Assembly (NCBI RefSeq): GCF_937616625.2
Contig: NC_065576.1
Location: 2,172,501-2,236,500 of the forward strand
Source of the DNA: Mercurialis annua
Taxonomy: Eukaryota > Streptophyta > Magnoliopsida > Malpighiales > Euphorbiaceae
DNA length: 64,000 bases
Direction of reading: 5' to 3'
The translations under genes were made by a program, and so were the position numbers. Every line of letters starts with the position of its first letter. Within the stretch, counting starts at the first letter, position 1. The notes below the pieces were generated by a model. The model ran no database searches and was not told the DNA's origin. It was given only the letters and a program-made list of their open reading frames with translations. Positions 34,601 to 45,964 of the stretch are shown here, in pieces.

Positions 34601-37006
34601 AAGAGCCTGAAGGGTATTCACCACCTGATTAAAATCCTTCTTCGGTTTACTCAACAACTGGACAAGTTTTATCAATCTTGTGTGGAAATTAGGCAGAGCA
34701 TTCATGTTAAAAGTCTTGGTGAACTTCTCAATCTGCAGTGAGTGATCAATTTCCTGAAACAAGACAGTGAAAATTGAATGTTCTTCAGTGTTTACCTTGA
34801 TGATCTCAAGCAATAAGTGCTTGACGCTGTCATAAGCTTCTATAACAGCACAGCGCCTATACTCATTCTTACATATCTTGTACCAGAGCCACTTGTCAGG
34901 AGCATCCACCAACTCTTTGGCCTGGCTAAGAGCAAGTAGCAGTTCATTGCAAAGTAGAAAACATGGCCAGCGAACAACTGTCACATTCCAGGAATTTTGC
35001 GGCAGTTCCAACAACTCAAACTCGCAATCAGAGATAATGTCCTCTTCTCTAAAAGTCGATACAATTTCATTCCATAACAAAGCAAACTTGTTTGCCTCGA
35101 TCTGATTAGACTCCAGCTTCTTATAGGGCCGGCCAAGCCCGTACCTCAACTTCAACCGATGAATCGCATCTTTAAATTTGCTCTTGAAAGTCCCCCTTGC
35201 ATTCAGTAGCTGCTCTTCCGGCATGAGATTGAACTGAAGTGCACTTGCAAAGAACTGAAATCTCAATCTCAGTTGTTGGATGTTTCGAATTTCACCCAAA
35301 TGGTCAAATAGCCCCACTGCCGCGCCTGCAAACGAGGAATAAATGGCATACCAAATCTGCAAGTCCATCAGGTAAATAAACACCACAGGAAGCCACAGCA
35401 ACCCTACTGCAAACCGGTTGCTGTTCTGGAAAAACTCGTGCCATTCGTACCTCACATCCTTAAAATCCAGCAGCTCCCTCGATGGCTTAATCATGGGTTT
35501 AATCTGCAGAAAGTAACTGAAAGCAAACTTGGTAGCTAAAACCAGAATCCAAAACAGAGTATACCTGATGTTATCAAAAAGCCCCTCCCTCAATCCGCGA
35601 CCAACAAAACTCCTACTCTGGAACCACCACGAGAGCAAGTAAAAGATTCTCCAATTTGTATTCTCAAGAAAATTCCTAATCCATGGGATTATAAAGAGAG
35701 CCACTGCCAACAACTCAGGCAACACAAACACAAAACCAGCCTCAAGAAAATTCACTACCCTCTTGTTAGCTGCACTGGACCAACCCCTATCACTATTCTT
35801 TTGACTCCAAATCCTCCCATAAAGAACACCAAATACAATAATCCACGCAGCAGCAACTACACTTTTCAACACCATTCTAACCCCGGATCCCATAGTCTCC
35901 CTTGAAACCAAACTATACTGCATCCCAGCATCCAGCAAAGACTGCAAAAACCTCAACCCACTCCAAGTAAAGAACACAGTCAAAACCCTAACTTGAACAC
36001 CCCTATCCTCCAATGCCTGCCATGGATACTCTGTCTGCTCCCAAGCAACCAAAATCGCAGCCTGTAAAAACAATATCAACATAACCCACAGCCTATCAAA
36101 ACTCCTGAGCAAGTTCCAAAACGACCTCTGCTCAACAAACCCCGTCTTCCCGACATGCTTCTTCCTCGTGGCAATCACGAAAAAGTTACTCCCAACATCA
36201 ATAGGCCACTTGAGTTTATCAAAACATCTCTTAGTCCAAAAATACTCGTTCAAATCATCATAATTTCGCCAAGCACTATGCGGCGCAGTCCCGTTCTTAC
36301 TACTCTCTACCTCAGCTTGAATCGTTTTATAAATAGGCTTAACAACAAAATTTAAAAACGCATTCTCGCCAGAAATTGAAGGCATCACAGGCTGACCTGT
36401 ATTCTCATCAATATAATCTTCTAATATTTTATTCAATTCCATAGCCATATTATGAAATATATAACTAATACACTCCGGCATAAACCGGAGATTCGCCGAT
36501 TCTCCCCAAATTAACAAATAAAGCGACACGTATAACAACTCACGCCGGTTATCACTGTTGGACCGGTCGGAGATCCAGATATTCGACTTCTTATTCAAAT
36601 AAGAACACCAGGTCGTGTAGTTTTTCAGTAATTTTCGCCGGAATCGACGGAGAACGGCGGAGTCCAGCGTGTCGATATTATCCGGCGGCGGAGTTAACCG
36701 CATCTGAGCGTTTGCAAGGTGAAGGACGAGATGTTCTCTCTGATTCTTTACGTTGTCGTTTTGGAAACCGAAGAATAAAGCTAACCAGTCTAGGAGATCC
36801 ATAGAGGAGTGCCATTGTGCGTACGGTGGCTTTCGGAGGTTTCCGACAGTGCGGAGAGCGGCGGCGGCGGCGCGCACTTCTGGATAGCGGAGAGAAGGGT
36901 GGTCAGCTAAGAGGTTGTGGACGGGGATTATGTTGTAAGGCTCATCTTCTGGCTCTTGGTCCCTGGCGGAGCCGGGGAGTCGGGCCCGGTGACGGAGAGT
37001 GGTCAT
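31691..37006 (-). CDS. CALS12: Callose synthase 12 (GSL5/PMR4 type), intronless
   Basis: Plasma-membrane 1,3-beta-glucan synthase (GT48) using UDP-glucose; in Arabidopsis CalS12/PMR4 makes wound and pathogen-induced callose. One uninterrupted frame of 1771 aa from the ATG at 37006. An in-frame ATG nine codons upstream (37033) would give 1780 aa, but the product from 37006 (MTTLRHRARLPG) aligns with the known CalS12 start. Order: N-terminal cytosolic region (EEPYNII-type block, here DEPYNIIPVHNLLADHPSLR); first TM cluster about residues 300-600; large central catalytic loop with LTPYYNEEV, GISILYYLQTIYDDEW, LWASYRGQTL and HYGHPDVFDRFWFLTRGG; then a C-terminal multi-TM region ending MQTRILFNEAFSRGLRI. 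The family has few or no introns in this GSL1/GSL5 branch. No breaks are seen. Confidence 0.97.
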   Translation of the reverse strand: MTTLRHRARLPGSARDQEPEDEPYNIIPVHNLLADHPSLRYPEVRAAAAALRTVGNLRKPPYAQWHSSMDLLDWLALFFGFQNDNVKNQREHLVLHLANAQMRLTPPPDNIDTLDSAVLRRFRRKLLKNYTTWCSYLNKKSNIWISDRSNSDNRRELLYVSLYLLIWGESANLRFMPECISYIFHNMAMELNKILEDYIDENTGQPVMPSISGENAFLNFVVKPIYKTIQAEVESSKNGTAPHSAWRNYDDLNEYFWTKRCFDKLKWPIDVGSNFFVIATRKKHVGKTGFVEQRSFWNLLRSFDRLWVMLILFLQAAILVAWEQTEYPWQALEDRGVQVRVLTVFFTWSGLRFLQSLLDAGMQYSLVSRETMGSGVRMVLKSVVAAAWIIVFGVLYGRIWSQKNSDRGWSSAANKRVVNFLEAGFVFVLPELLAVALFIIPWIRNFLENTNWRIFYLLSWWFQSRSFVGRGLREGLFDNIRYTLFWILVLATKFAFSYFLQIKPMIKPSRELLDFKDVRYEWHEFFQNSNRFAVGLLWLPVVFIYLMDLQIWYAIYSSFAGAAVGLFDHLGEIRNIQQLRLRFQFFASALQFNLMPEEQLLNARGTFKSKFKDAIHRLKLRYGLGRPYKKLESNQIEANKFALLWNEIVSTFREEDIISDCEFELLELPQNSWNVTVVRWPCFLLCNELLLALSQAKELVDAPDKWLWYKICKNEYRRCAVIEAYDSVKHLLLEIIKVNTEEHSIFTVLFQEIDHSLQIEKFTKTFNMNALPNFHTRLIKLVQLLSKPKKDFNQVVNTLQALYEIAVRDFFKEKRDTEQLREDGLAPRDPAAMAGLLFQNAVELPDASNEIFYRQVRRLHTILTSRDSMLNIPKNLEARRRIAFFSNSLFMNMPHAPQVEKMMAFSVLTPYYNEEVLYSREQLRTENEDGISILYYLQTIYDDEWTNFMERMRREGMVNDHEIWSDRLRDLRLWASYRGQTLSRTVRGMMYYYRALKMLAFLDSASEMDIREGSRELGSMRRDDRLSSFNSEKSPSSKSLSRNGSSVSMLFKGHEYGTALMKYTYVVACQIYGTQKAKKDPRAEEILYLMKNNEALRVAYVDEVNTGRDETEYYSVLVKYDQQLEKEVEIYRVKLPGPLKLGEGKPENQNHALIFTRGDAVQTIDMNQDNYFEEALKMRNLLEEYSRYYGIRKPTILGVREHIFTGSVSSLAWFMSAQETSFVTLGQRVLANPLKVRMHYGHPDVFDRFWFLTRGGISKASRVINISEDIFAGFNCTLRGGNVTHHEYIQVGKGRDVGFNQVSMFEAKVASGNGEQILSRDVYRLGHRLDFFRMLSFFYTTVGFYFNTMMVVMTVYAFLWGRLYFALSGVEASAMANDSSNNKALGAILNQQFIIQLGLFTALPMIVENSLEHGFLQAIWDFLTMQLQLSSVFYTFSMGTKTHFFGRTILHGGAKYRATGRGFVVEHKSFAENYRLYARSHFVKAIELGLILTVYATHSALAKSTFVYIALTFTSWFLVMSWIMAPFVFNPSGFDWLKTVYDFDDFMNWIWYQGGVYAKAEQSWERWWLEEQDHLRTTGLWGKLLEIVLDLRFFFFQFGIVYQLGIADGNTSIAVYLLSWIYVVVALGVYWVIAYAREKYSAKEHVYYRLVQFLVIVLAIIVIVALLEFTPFKFVDIFTSLLAFVPTGWGLLLIAQVLRPFLQSTSLWGAVVAVARLYDIMLGVIVMVPVALLSWLPGFQSMQTRILFNEAFSRGLRIFQIVTGKKSKVDV

Positions 37007-39422
37007 CGCATGTGAACGGCGAGTGTGGTGCACGAGCTAACGGTGGGATTTGGGGAAGTGATTGAGAGGGGATGTGAAATGGCGTGGAAAAAGGAGGGAA
37101 TTGGGGGAGTTGTTTTAGTTTTATCTGAGCGCGTAGAAGCGCGTATATTGGTTGTAACGGGGTGTGTTGAAATTTGAAAAGAAATGAGATTAATTTCCTG
37201 TTTAGATCCTTAATTTTTTATTTTTATTTTGATAATTAGATCCTTAATTGTTACTACTATAATTACGTGTCTTCTTTTCTTAATTTGTTCTAGCCCTAGT
37301 TGGTGGACGTACGTATTGACTTTGACTTTGGCATGGAGAAGAAAATGAAATGTGTAATATACTCCTAATCGGGAAAATATATTAAGATAAGTCCGAAACA
37401 GCTACAATCGTAAATTATTAGACTTTTCCGATCATCTGAAATAAAATTAGCACTATATGCTAAAATATGCACAATCTGATTCACGAATCTTTCAATAAAA
37501 AACCGTTTTTATTTATTTGTTCATTTAGTTAAAATTGTACGTATTAAGATAATGAGTGTTTTGTCTCAAATTATAAAAATAAATACAAATATAATCCTAT
37601 TAATTAATAAATGCATTTTAATTAATTCATAAAGTCATTTATTGAGAAGGGAGATACATTTGAAAGATAATAGATAAAGTCATACTAAAATTTTAAATTG
37701 ACAACTAATTAGAGACAAATATATTTTGCTAAATGGACAACTAAAAAAGAACGAAAGGAGTATAAATTAAACATCTATTTTAATGAAAAAATTATGTTCC
37801 GTACGTTTTTTTTTTTAAATGTTTGTAAAAATATGTTCTAACATTTTGCTATTGTAAAAATATTTATTTTTTAATTTTTGTTGTAAAGTATGTTGTTCTT
37901 TTTCAATCTATCAATAATCTACCAATAATTAATAAAAGAGCGTATTTTGCAACAGAAAAGACTATAACTTATTTTTCTAAATGTTTAGCTGAAAATATGT
38001 ATTTTTATAGTAAAATTCATTTTAATATTAATGTTATAACCAATGAACAATAGCTCAAATAGTATACACGCTATGCAGTAAACTACTAGTTGTGGATTCG
38101 TTTTTTCCCTCAAGCGCTTCCCTCTTTTCAATTATATTTAAAAAAAAAATTGTTGTAATTCAATTTGAGAGTGGGTACAATTATAAAGTAAAAGTTAGAG
38201 ATTATGTAATATTTGTCAAAAAAAAATTCTCTCTTTATAGTTGGTAAAAAAAACAGCTGAAATTCATTAATTAAGATATAACAAATTGTATATGTTAATC
38301 ATTTTATTGAATAAAGTCAACAATTTTTAATTCATAAATAAATGCAACTGGATACTATTCGAATACAAACAAATCATGTCTGTTGAGAATTTAAATAATT
38401 TGATAAAATGGATTGCAAGAGTAATTACATAGTACTTTCTGAAGAATTTTAATTAGAACAAAAGAAGAATCTCAATTGTAAAGAAACATTCATAGTATGT
38501 ATCTGCCTTTCAGAAATCAAATTGAATGACTAGTGTTTGCGAAGCCAGAAATTAATTTAAAAGTGGGCAAAAATTTAATATACCATAAATGTAAAATAAT
38601 AGTATCATATAATTATAAAAATAGGTGGACAATTTATCTAAAAAATAGTTAAATAATCATATTTTTACTAGTTTATATAAAAAAATTCACCTAAGAATCT
38701 AAGACATTAAAAATAAAGGTGGTCAATTGACCATCTTCATTTGGCTATACCATCAGTTCATGTTTTACTCAATTCAATTGTCAATTTAACTTGCTAATAA
38801 AAATAAATATTAATAAAAACTCTCCATTTTAAGAAAGTGCAAGCATAAATTTAAATTTTTATGAAAAAATCAAATCAAATTGATCTGAATTTTGTATTTA
38901 ACCGGTAGGATCGAATTGGTTCTTAAAACAGTGATTAGGAATGTTGTATCTGAATGAAATTTGGACATAAGTTTAGGGGTGTAAATGTAAAATATTTCAC
39001 TTCAACATTAAAAGACGGCATTGATAAATTTCGCTATCGAAACTTTGAATATTTCCTTTATGCCTAAGTTTCTTCTTTTTCTTAAACAAAATAGACAGAT
39101 TTAGATATAATTGAACGGATCTACCCAGAAAAAGTTGATTCTATTTTATACTAATGTTTATTTTAATACTTATTGCAATAATTATATCCAAATGGACCGT
39201 CTCCATTAGCTGCTGTTGCTTTTTATAGTTGAAAGTGTCCGTTACGCGCTATTTTTGAAATCCAACCTTTCAAATTTGAATTTTCTGGCTGGCCCATAGT
39301 ATCTGTGGACCATCAAGCTGTTGGTTTCTTCAATTCTTTGTCTCGATGATTATGATTCTTTTTGCCCATATTCCATTTTTACAAAGGAGAAATTAGTTTA
39401 TATACTAGTGGTATTTATATTA

Positions 39423-39793
39423 CGGGGAAAATAAATGCTAACGTTTCATATTTTTAGCGATTTAAATTAAATATTAGAATGTTATAAAATAAATTCTAAT
39501 TTTTTTAATTTTTATATTTTGTGGAGCAAACTGTTTTTCGGCCATTATTTGCATATGTGGTAGCCATATTATTGACATATTAAATTTCAACGTTTACAAA
39601 TTTTGTAAATAAATTCCAACTTTTTGCAATTTGCACTATGTAATCTAAAAAAGATAACAAACTAGCCGGAATTCTGAATGAGATTACAAAATGCAAAAAA
39701 TGAAAAATATTAGAATTTGTTTTATAACGTTTTAAATATTAAGTTTATATCGCTAAAAGAAATGAAATTTTATAATTTGTTTTGTAATACTCC
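39423..39793. mobile_element. Mutator-type MITE, 371 bp
   Basis: Exact 9-bp duplication TTTATATTA at 39414-39422 and 39794-39802. Arms are inverted repeats sharing TTTTTAGCGATTTAAA-like and ATAAAATAAATTCTAAT blocks with some divergence. The outermost bases (CGGGG, CTCC) are not perfectly complementary. Confidence 0.75.
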
Positions 39794-41611
39794 TTTATAT
39801 TATGAATACAAATAATATTTTGATGCCGTAATTTTATAATTTATATTAATTATATTTAGACTTTTAAATTTTCTATTCATGATACATATTCAATTCTATT
39901 ATAGTTGTGAAAAAATGAATTATTATACCTTTTTATAAGCTATTCTCACCTCAATCTATTTATAAATATATTCATAAGTATTTGAATTAATTAAAAAAAT
40001 TATTATTTATAATTATATCTCATTTTTAAAGTTCATTAAAACATAATATTATATTTTTATTAAATTTGAATGAAATGGTTGTAATTTAAACTCAAGACTT
40101 AATACCATAACACTTTTTCTATTCAATAATTTCGTATGGGAAACCTTGTAATTAGCGTGAGCTTTCCCTTGAAACTTCATATTTGACAAAGGTTGCTAAT
40201 ATTTTCTTTTTAACTTCTTCTACATCCACCAAAATATGGAGTTTATAATAAACACGTCATCCTAATTTTACAAAAAATGTTTCATTAAAAGAAAATGAAA
40301 GTTGACAATAAATATTTAATAAATAATAATATTAAATATCCAAAACTAAACCCTAACTGCAACAGCGAAAGAGAAGGACTTTCTTTTTCTCGTTAAGGTT
40401 AGTGTTTAGGTGAAAAAAGAAAAGAAATTAAAAGAAGAACAACATTTGTTACGGAATGAGGTTTTTTCTGTTAGCTTCATCGTGTTTTTTTCTAAGTGAG
40501 GAGTTGAGAAGATGAAATATTTTGCCCTAGATCTAATTCGATGGAAATGGAATAAGGGAAACGAAACGCACCGTTTCTTTTAAAAAAAAATAAGAATTGA
40601 AACGGCAGCGTTATGCTGACAAGGATGGAGTCATCGGAGTGTCTGACGCGGTTGCGGCAGCATGGAAATGTGCGATGCCACTTAGGCGGATTGAAGCCGA
40701 AATTCCCATCGGTATCATTATTGCAAAAATTGGATAATTGGTGTATTTTTAAACTAAAATTAAAATTCTCAAATACCAAAAAAACACCAGTTCATTTAAG
40801 CCTTTTTTTTACCAAAGTACTTTATAACTTTAAATCAAAGGAAAAAGTTGGAATTGGGACTCACATGTCTTGCACATGTAGCCATGCTCAAGAGACGAAG
40901 AGAACCCTTTATTAAAATAGGAATAGGAGTGAAAATGCCAAGTCGATAGATGAATGAGTAAAAAATATTCTCGATCCGAATTTATAGGCTAAATTTATAT
41001 ACATTGAATTATTTTAATACTAGTTTAATTTGTAACTTTAAACTAAATTAAAATATAACAATTTTTAATATAATCAAAGCACGTAATTTTTTTTTGTAAA
41101 AATATTATAATATAAATATATCTAAAGTTATACAAAACATTTAAAGAAGAAAAATTTACAATTGTTTTTTATTTGAGTATATGTTATCTAAAAATACATA
41201 AATAGTTTATTATCTAATTGATCTAGAGGTAATTGTTAAAAATTACCAAGTTTAAGTCTCATAAATTCAAGAATGAAAATTATTTGTACTCGTATATACA
41301 AGCGTTTAAAATTTTAAATCAAAGTTTATCTTTCACAAAAAATTTATACGGCTCGAATAGAGATTAGTCTAAATGTGAAATGTTTAAAGATGACATCTTA
41401 TAACTTTCGATCTCTAAAAAAAATCTGCTTGAAAATGAATTTGTTATATAAGACAAGATTTTTTTTGAAAACCATCTATACTTTTATAAAAGACCTCTCT
41501 TATTGTAAAAATATATATCGACTTTTTTTATTGTTAAACTATTATTTAACTTATAAAAGACCAATAAACTGTTCTCATTACTATTTTTTTTCTAAAATAC
41601 CCTTTCTGCAG

Positions 41612-41706
41612 AAACTAATGCTACCGCCACTGTAGCAGCAGTGATTACCTTTGTTGATGACTGCTTTCAACTTGCCAGAAATTTAAGACCCACAGAAACA
41701 CCATTG
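41612..41706 (+). pseudogene. Isolated exon-like fragment
   Basis: Preceded by CCTTTCTGCAG and followed by GTGAGC, so it looks like one internal exon. It reads ETNATATVAAVITFVDD then CFQLARNLRPTETPL in one frame. I do not recognise the family and see no partner exons nearby. It may be a gene remnant or a captured fragment. Confidence 0.3.
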
Positions 41707-41789
41707 GTGAGCTGAAATGAAAAAAACAAAACAAAATAGATCAACATACACAAAGTTATAAATGAATTAAGTCAGGTAGGATTTTGAAG

Positions 41790-42405
41790 TATTCATATTT
41801 GTTTTAATTTTAAACGGAATGTTCATGTTTGGTTCATTAGAAATATATAGTGTTCATTTATAATTTAAAGCGTGTGTTCGACTCATGTCCTGCTCGTGTT
41901 AGTTCTTTTATTTATCTGCCAATAAACGAGTTCGCGGAAGTACTTAACAATTTCGTCCATAAGCTTGTTCATTTAACTTGTTCGTTTAGCGAATAAACAA
42001 ATGAATACGAGATCAGCTCGTTTGATAGCTAAACAAATGAAGTGAAACAACCGAACACATGTTTTTCTATATCAAAACTATGCAATTTTAATAAATTTAA
42101 AAAATTATTCTTAATTTAAATACGAACTAATTCACAAATTCTTAGCCAATTTGCAAACTCTTTTTCAAACTAATATATGAACCAATTCACGAACTCTTAA
42201 TTAAACTTAGCTCGCTTACAAAAAATAAAACAAGCTCATATATGAACTGTTTGTGAATATAAACGAGTCGAACACTACTATTTTCATATTTAGCTTGTTT
42301 AAATAAATAAACATAAAATCTAATTCTAGCTCGGTTCATTTAGAATATGAATAAATATGAACCGAACTCTTATCGATCCAAAGCTCCAGTTCGTTCGCAG
42401 CCCTA
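41790..42405. mobile_element. Possible hAT-like remnant
   Basis: Contains many TTCGTTTA, GAACCGAAC and AACGAG words in both orientations. It ends in GTTCGTTCGCAGCCCTA, which resembles a hAT terminus, but the left end and target duplication are not visible. Confidence 0.3.
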
Positions 42406-42760
42406 AGCATACAAAACAAGTGCAGCCTATAACAGAGAACGCAAAGATTTGCATGGATCACAATAGGGGAAATATTATTCCAAACGGTTAGACATGACAT
42501 GATGCAAAGCCTGGTAAAAATGCATGTTTCATCCTTCAAAAATCAAAAGGCTTAAAACTGCAACTGGATTTCTCCCTTCTAAAAAAACCATGGAGAGAAC
42601 ACCCATTACACTCAGTAAGACGAGGAATTAAAGATTACATGATATACAAACTACTCCATTAAAATACCGTCCATCATTGTCTGCCTTTATTTAAATGTAA
42701 CATAACTTAATACCCCACTCTTCACTGGTTCGATGTTTGATGCCTGATAATTTACCCGCT

Positions 42761-45700
42761 TCATCCTGACCAACCTCTTTGAGAACCACCGGAAGAATTG
42801 CTCAACCTATCAAGCACGGCATTGAAATCCAAAGGCTGACCACTCTCTTCCATCCTCTGTATCACAGCAACAATATGCTCTGTCCTAAAACCCATGCTTA
42901 CCAGCTTGTCGATCAATTCACTGTAAGGATGGTTACGTGCAAAGTGCGAGTGGCTTGGATTACGACTCATCATGTTCGGGCCGGAAGCTGGCTGCGAGTT
43001 TTGGAGACCAATATTGTTAGGAGGATATCCACCCTGGGTAAAGTGAGGTTGTTGAGGTGGATGATGTGTTCTTCCCCCTTCAGTCTCATACATCATGTAT
43101 GGACTCCCAGGGGGAAGTGCAGAATGGGGTCCACCAGTTGTATATCCATCGCCCGGTTGACCTCCATACGGACCCTTAACTTGCTGAGCCGGAGGCTGCT
43201 GAGGAACTGGTCTACCAGCTCCATACCCGTAAGGTAGAGTATCGGCACCACTGGATATGGGTTGAGGAATTGCCGTATATGACAACTGCAAAGGCATGCT
43301 GTTCTGCATCGTCTCCGGCGGAGATGAATTTGCTTGTTGACTAGGTGGTGGATAGGTAGGATAGACAGCTGGCGACGAGGGCCTGATCGAGGGCTGTTGT
43401 GGTGCTTGCACCTGCTGAGGTAACTGCTGGGGCCACTGCTGCTGATACTGGGTATACTGTGGACCTGGTGGCGTTTGATTTACTTGTGTCTGTGCTGGCT
43501 GTGGTGCTACCCGAGTCATGTCTTGCATTTGGGGGTTCCCGTATTGAGAATCAGCAGGCATATATTGGCCCTGCGGGTGTTGAGCCTGGACTGGCGGATT
43601 TGGTAGTTGGCCTGAAGGTAAATAATAAGATTGCTGTTGTCTCACATTCTGAGGAGGAGCTTGACTCGGTGGAGGCACAGGTGCAGGTTGTTGCTGGGGT
43701 ACTATTTGGTGGGGCAGAGCAAGTGCCAACTGTTGGTTACGAATTTCGGGCGAGTTATCAGTTTTCTTGGGATCAGAGGCACGTGGTGAAGCTTTTTCGT
43801 CAGATTGAGAATGGTTTGACGAAGAGGGCTCTTTCTGCACAAGCTGAAGCTTGGCCAATTCTTTCTGAGTCTCGGCAAGTTCTTGTTTGTCTCTTAGGAT
43901 CTGGATGGACCTATGAACCTGCATGAAGCATAATAAACAACTGATGCTCTTGCATCTCACAGCTCAAGGAATCCAAACTATAAGAAATCAAGATCAGCTA
44001 AATAGGAAAAACGAGTACTTTCATGGTCCGCAATTGCATATAAAAAGAAACTTGCATTACCGCCAAAACTTGCAATTTTCCTAACTTAAAGCTCCAGCTA
44101 GTTCAATTGAACAGCAGAGAAACTTTTTTCCTTTGACTCTTCAATTAAGGATGCTACAAACCATAATTTGATAATTTCAATCCTAACTAATTTTCTATTA
44201 TATCAAACATTACCTGTATATAATCTAATTGTCAACATCATCTGTTACTGATTCTCATTATGTGAACCTAAACCTAAATGCAAATGCTAAATATTAAGCA
44301 AATCATCCATTATTTGATAGGTGAAAGACTAACTTCTTTATGCGGAACTTTCTGGCGGATAGGATAATCAAATGATAATGAGGGTAATCTACGAACATAT
44401 AGTGCTACGTTTCACATCTAATAGCAAATAAGTAAAATAAAAGCTTCCCATAAATGAATGCACAAAAAATTCATAGTCCTAACTCACTTCTTGAAGATGT
44501 TTCTCCAAAGATTTAAGCTTTGAATCGCCATCTGCTCGGTGCTGAACTAAATCAGACCGCATGTCCCCAATTGATTTGTCAAGGTTGTAACAATTTAGTT
44601 CCAACTGGGAAAGCCGTGAACTGACCCCCTCCAGAAAACGCATCAGACTATCAGTATGCTTTTTCATGCTTCTCTCGATAACAGAGAGAACATCTGGACT
44701 GAATGAATCTTCTGGCTGGCTGTAGGACGACACAGGGAACACAGAAGACCTCGACATTCTGCTTTTGTGATAATCCTGCTTATAGAATAGAGCAACATTC
44801 TTGAGCTAGTGAATCTCATAGTTATATCCACATGCTTCATAGGAATAATGTGTTAAGCACGTACTACATCCGACATTCAAACTACAAATGAAAAGTCTTC
44901 TCCCATATATTGATCCCAATTCAAGTTTCAAAACTTGAATCCTAATAAACCTCTAAGATACTAGAGGAGCCATAAAGAACACTTCTCATTAAGATTACAT
45001 CATAAAATAAATCTCATGTCGTGAAGGAGCCATAAAGAACACTTCTCATTAAGATTACATCATAAAATAAATCTCATGTCGTGAAATTCATCAAACAAAC
45101 TCATGATAAATATTCCAAAATGCTTGACCAATTAAAGTCACCGGAAAATTCTAAATTTGCAAAAAAAAAAAATTGCTTTGATATATAAAACATTCAGTAG
45201 AAGCTACGACTAAACAAAAGCACATCTTCATCCAATTTCCAGTACGATTTTTCACAGGACCATCACCGAAAGAAAACTAAAATTCTTTTACACTTCTCCA
45301 GCAAATCCAAGCATTCTTCACAAGATATCACAACATTCTACCTCAAATTTCATTACTACCGGCATATAGTACACAACTAAAACCACCGGCATGTTCTGCG
45401 CTATAATTTCAATAATCTCAATTCACTTATCTATAATCCAGCTGCACATAAGTTAAACTAGCAAATATTTGCATTACACTTATTTAATTTTATCTAATTC
45501 ACCCTATTCAATTTCACAACTTCAACAAAAAAAGTGTAAATTCCTTCTCCTAATATACAGTCAACAACTAAAATATACCCAAAACCCAACACCAATAAAC
45601 TCAAACCCTAATTAATCTAACCTCCCAAATAAACAGCAAAAATCTTTAATCGCTTTAATTCAAATTCAAAGTCAAATAACCCAAACAAACCCAATCAAAC

Positions 45701-45964
45701 AAAAACAAACAGACTATTTTTCAACTCAGTAAGCTACAAAAGCTCAATTTTTTAAAAAAAAATTAGCAGTTGAATCCTAAGAAATTAAAAGTTTAAAAAC
45801 AAAAAAATTACCTTGGAAGAGTTAGACCCGATTACAGGATCCGAATGGATACCATTAGAAGAATCTTTGTTATTGAAATCGTCATAAGAGCAAAGAATAT
45901 CATCAGTTCCGAAATCAAATCCTTTAGAACCCGAATTTGAGCGATCAGATGACCCAGATGCCAT
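42761..45964 (-). CDS. FLOE1: FLOE1-like protein (DUF1421)
   Basis: Exons 45964-45812, 44775-44488 and 43918-42761 give 532 aa. FLOE1 of Arabidopsis (At4g28300) is a disordered protein that forms condensates on hydration and adjusts seed germination to water supply; orthology here is by remembered sequence. Residues 1-51 are Asp/Ser/Gly-rich (MASGSSDRSNSGSKGFDFG). Residues about 60-190 form a predicted coiled coil (SRLSQLELNCYNLDKSIG, HRSIQILRDKQELAETQKEL), the nucleation part. Residues about 215-460 are a Gln/Pro/Ser/Tyr-rich tract. The conserved C-terminal DUF1421 block (YSELIDKLVSMGFRTEHIV, VIQRMEESGQPLDFNAVLD) ends in RGWSG. Splice phases are 0 at both introns. It could be a FLOE2/3 paralogue, though the N-terminus and length favour FLOE1. 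Confidence 0.92.
44965..45084. repeat. Exact 60-bp tandem duplication in FLOE1 intron 1
   Basis: Unit beginning AGGAGCCATAAAGAACACTT occurs at 44965-45024 and again at 45025-45084 with no differences I can see, implying a recent slippage or duplication event. Confidence 0.95.

Larger units (their letters stand above)
37007..42760. other. AT-rich spacer between callose synthase and FLOE1-like genes
   Basis: Upstream side of the callose synthase gene (37007 onward) and downstream side of the FLOE1-like gene. Mostly AT-rich without coding potential. It holds one well-delimited MITE, one exon-like fragment and a hAT-like remnant. Confidence 0.5.

Noticed and set aside
31774..37065. Several open frames of 60-144 codons on the plus strand opposite the callose synthase gene
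   Set aside because: They are mirror frames of a long, strongly conserved coding region and have no family motifs or sensible start context.
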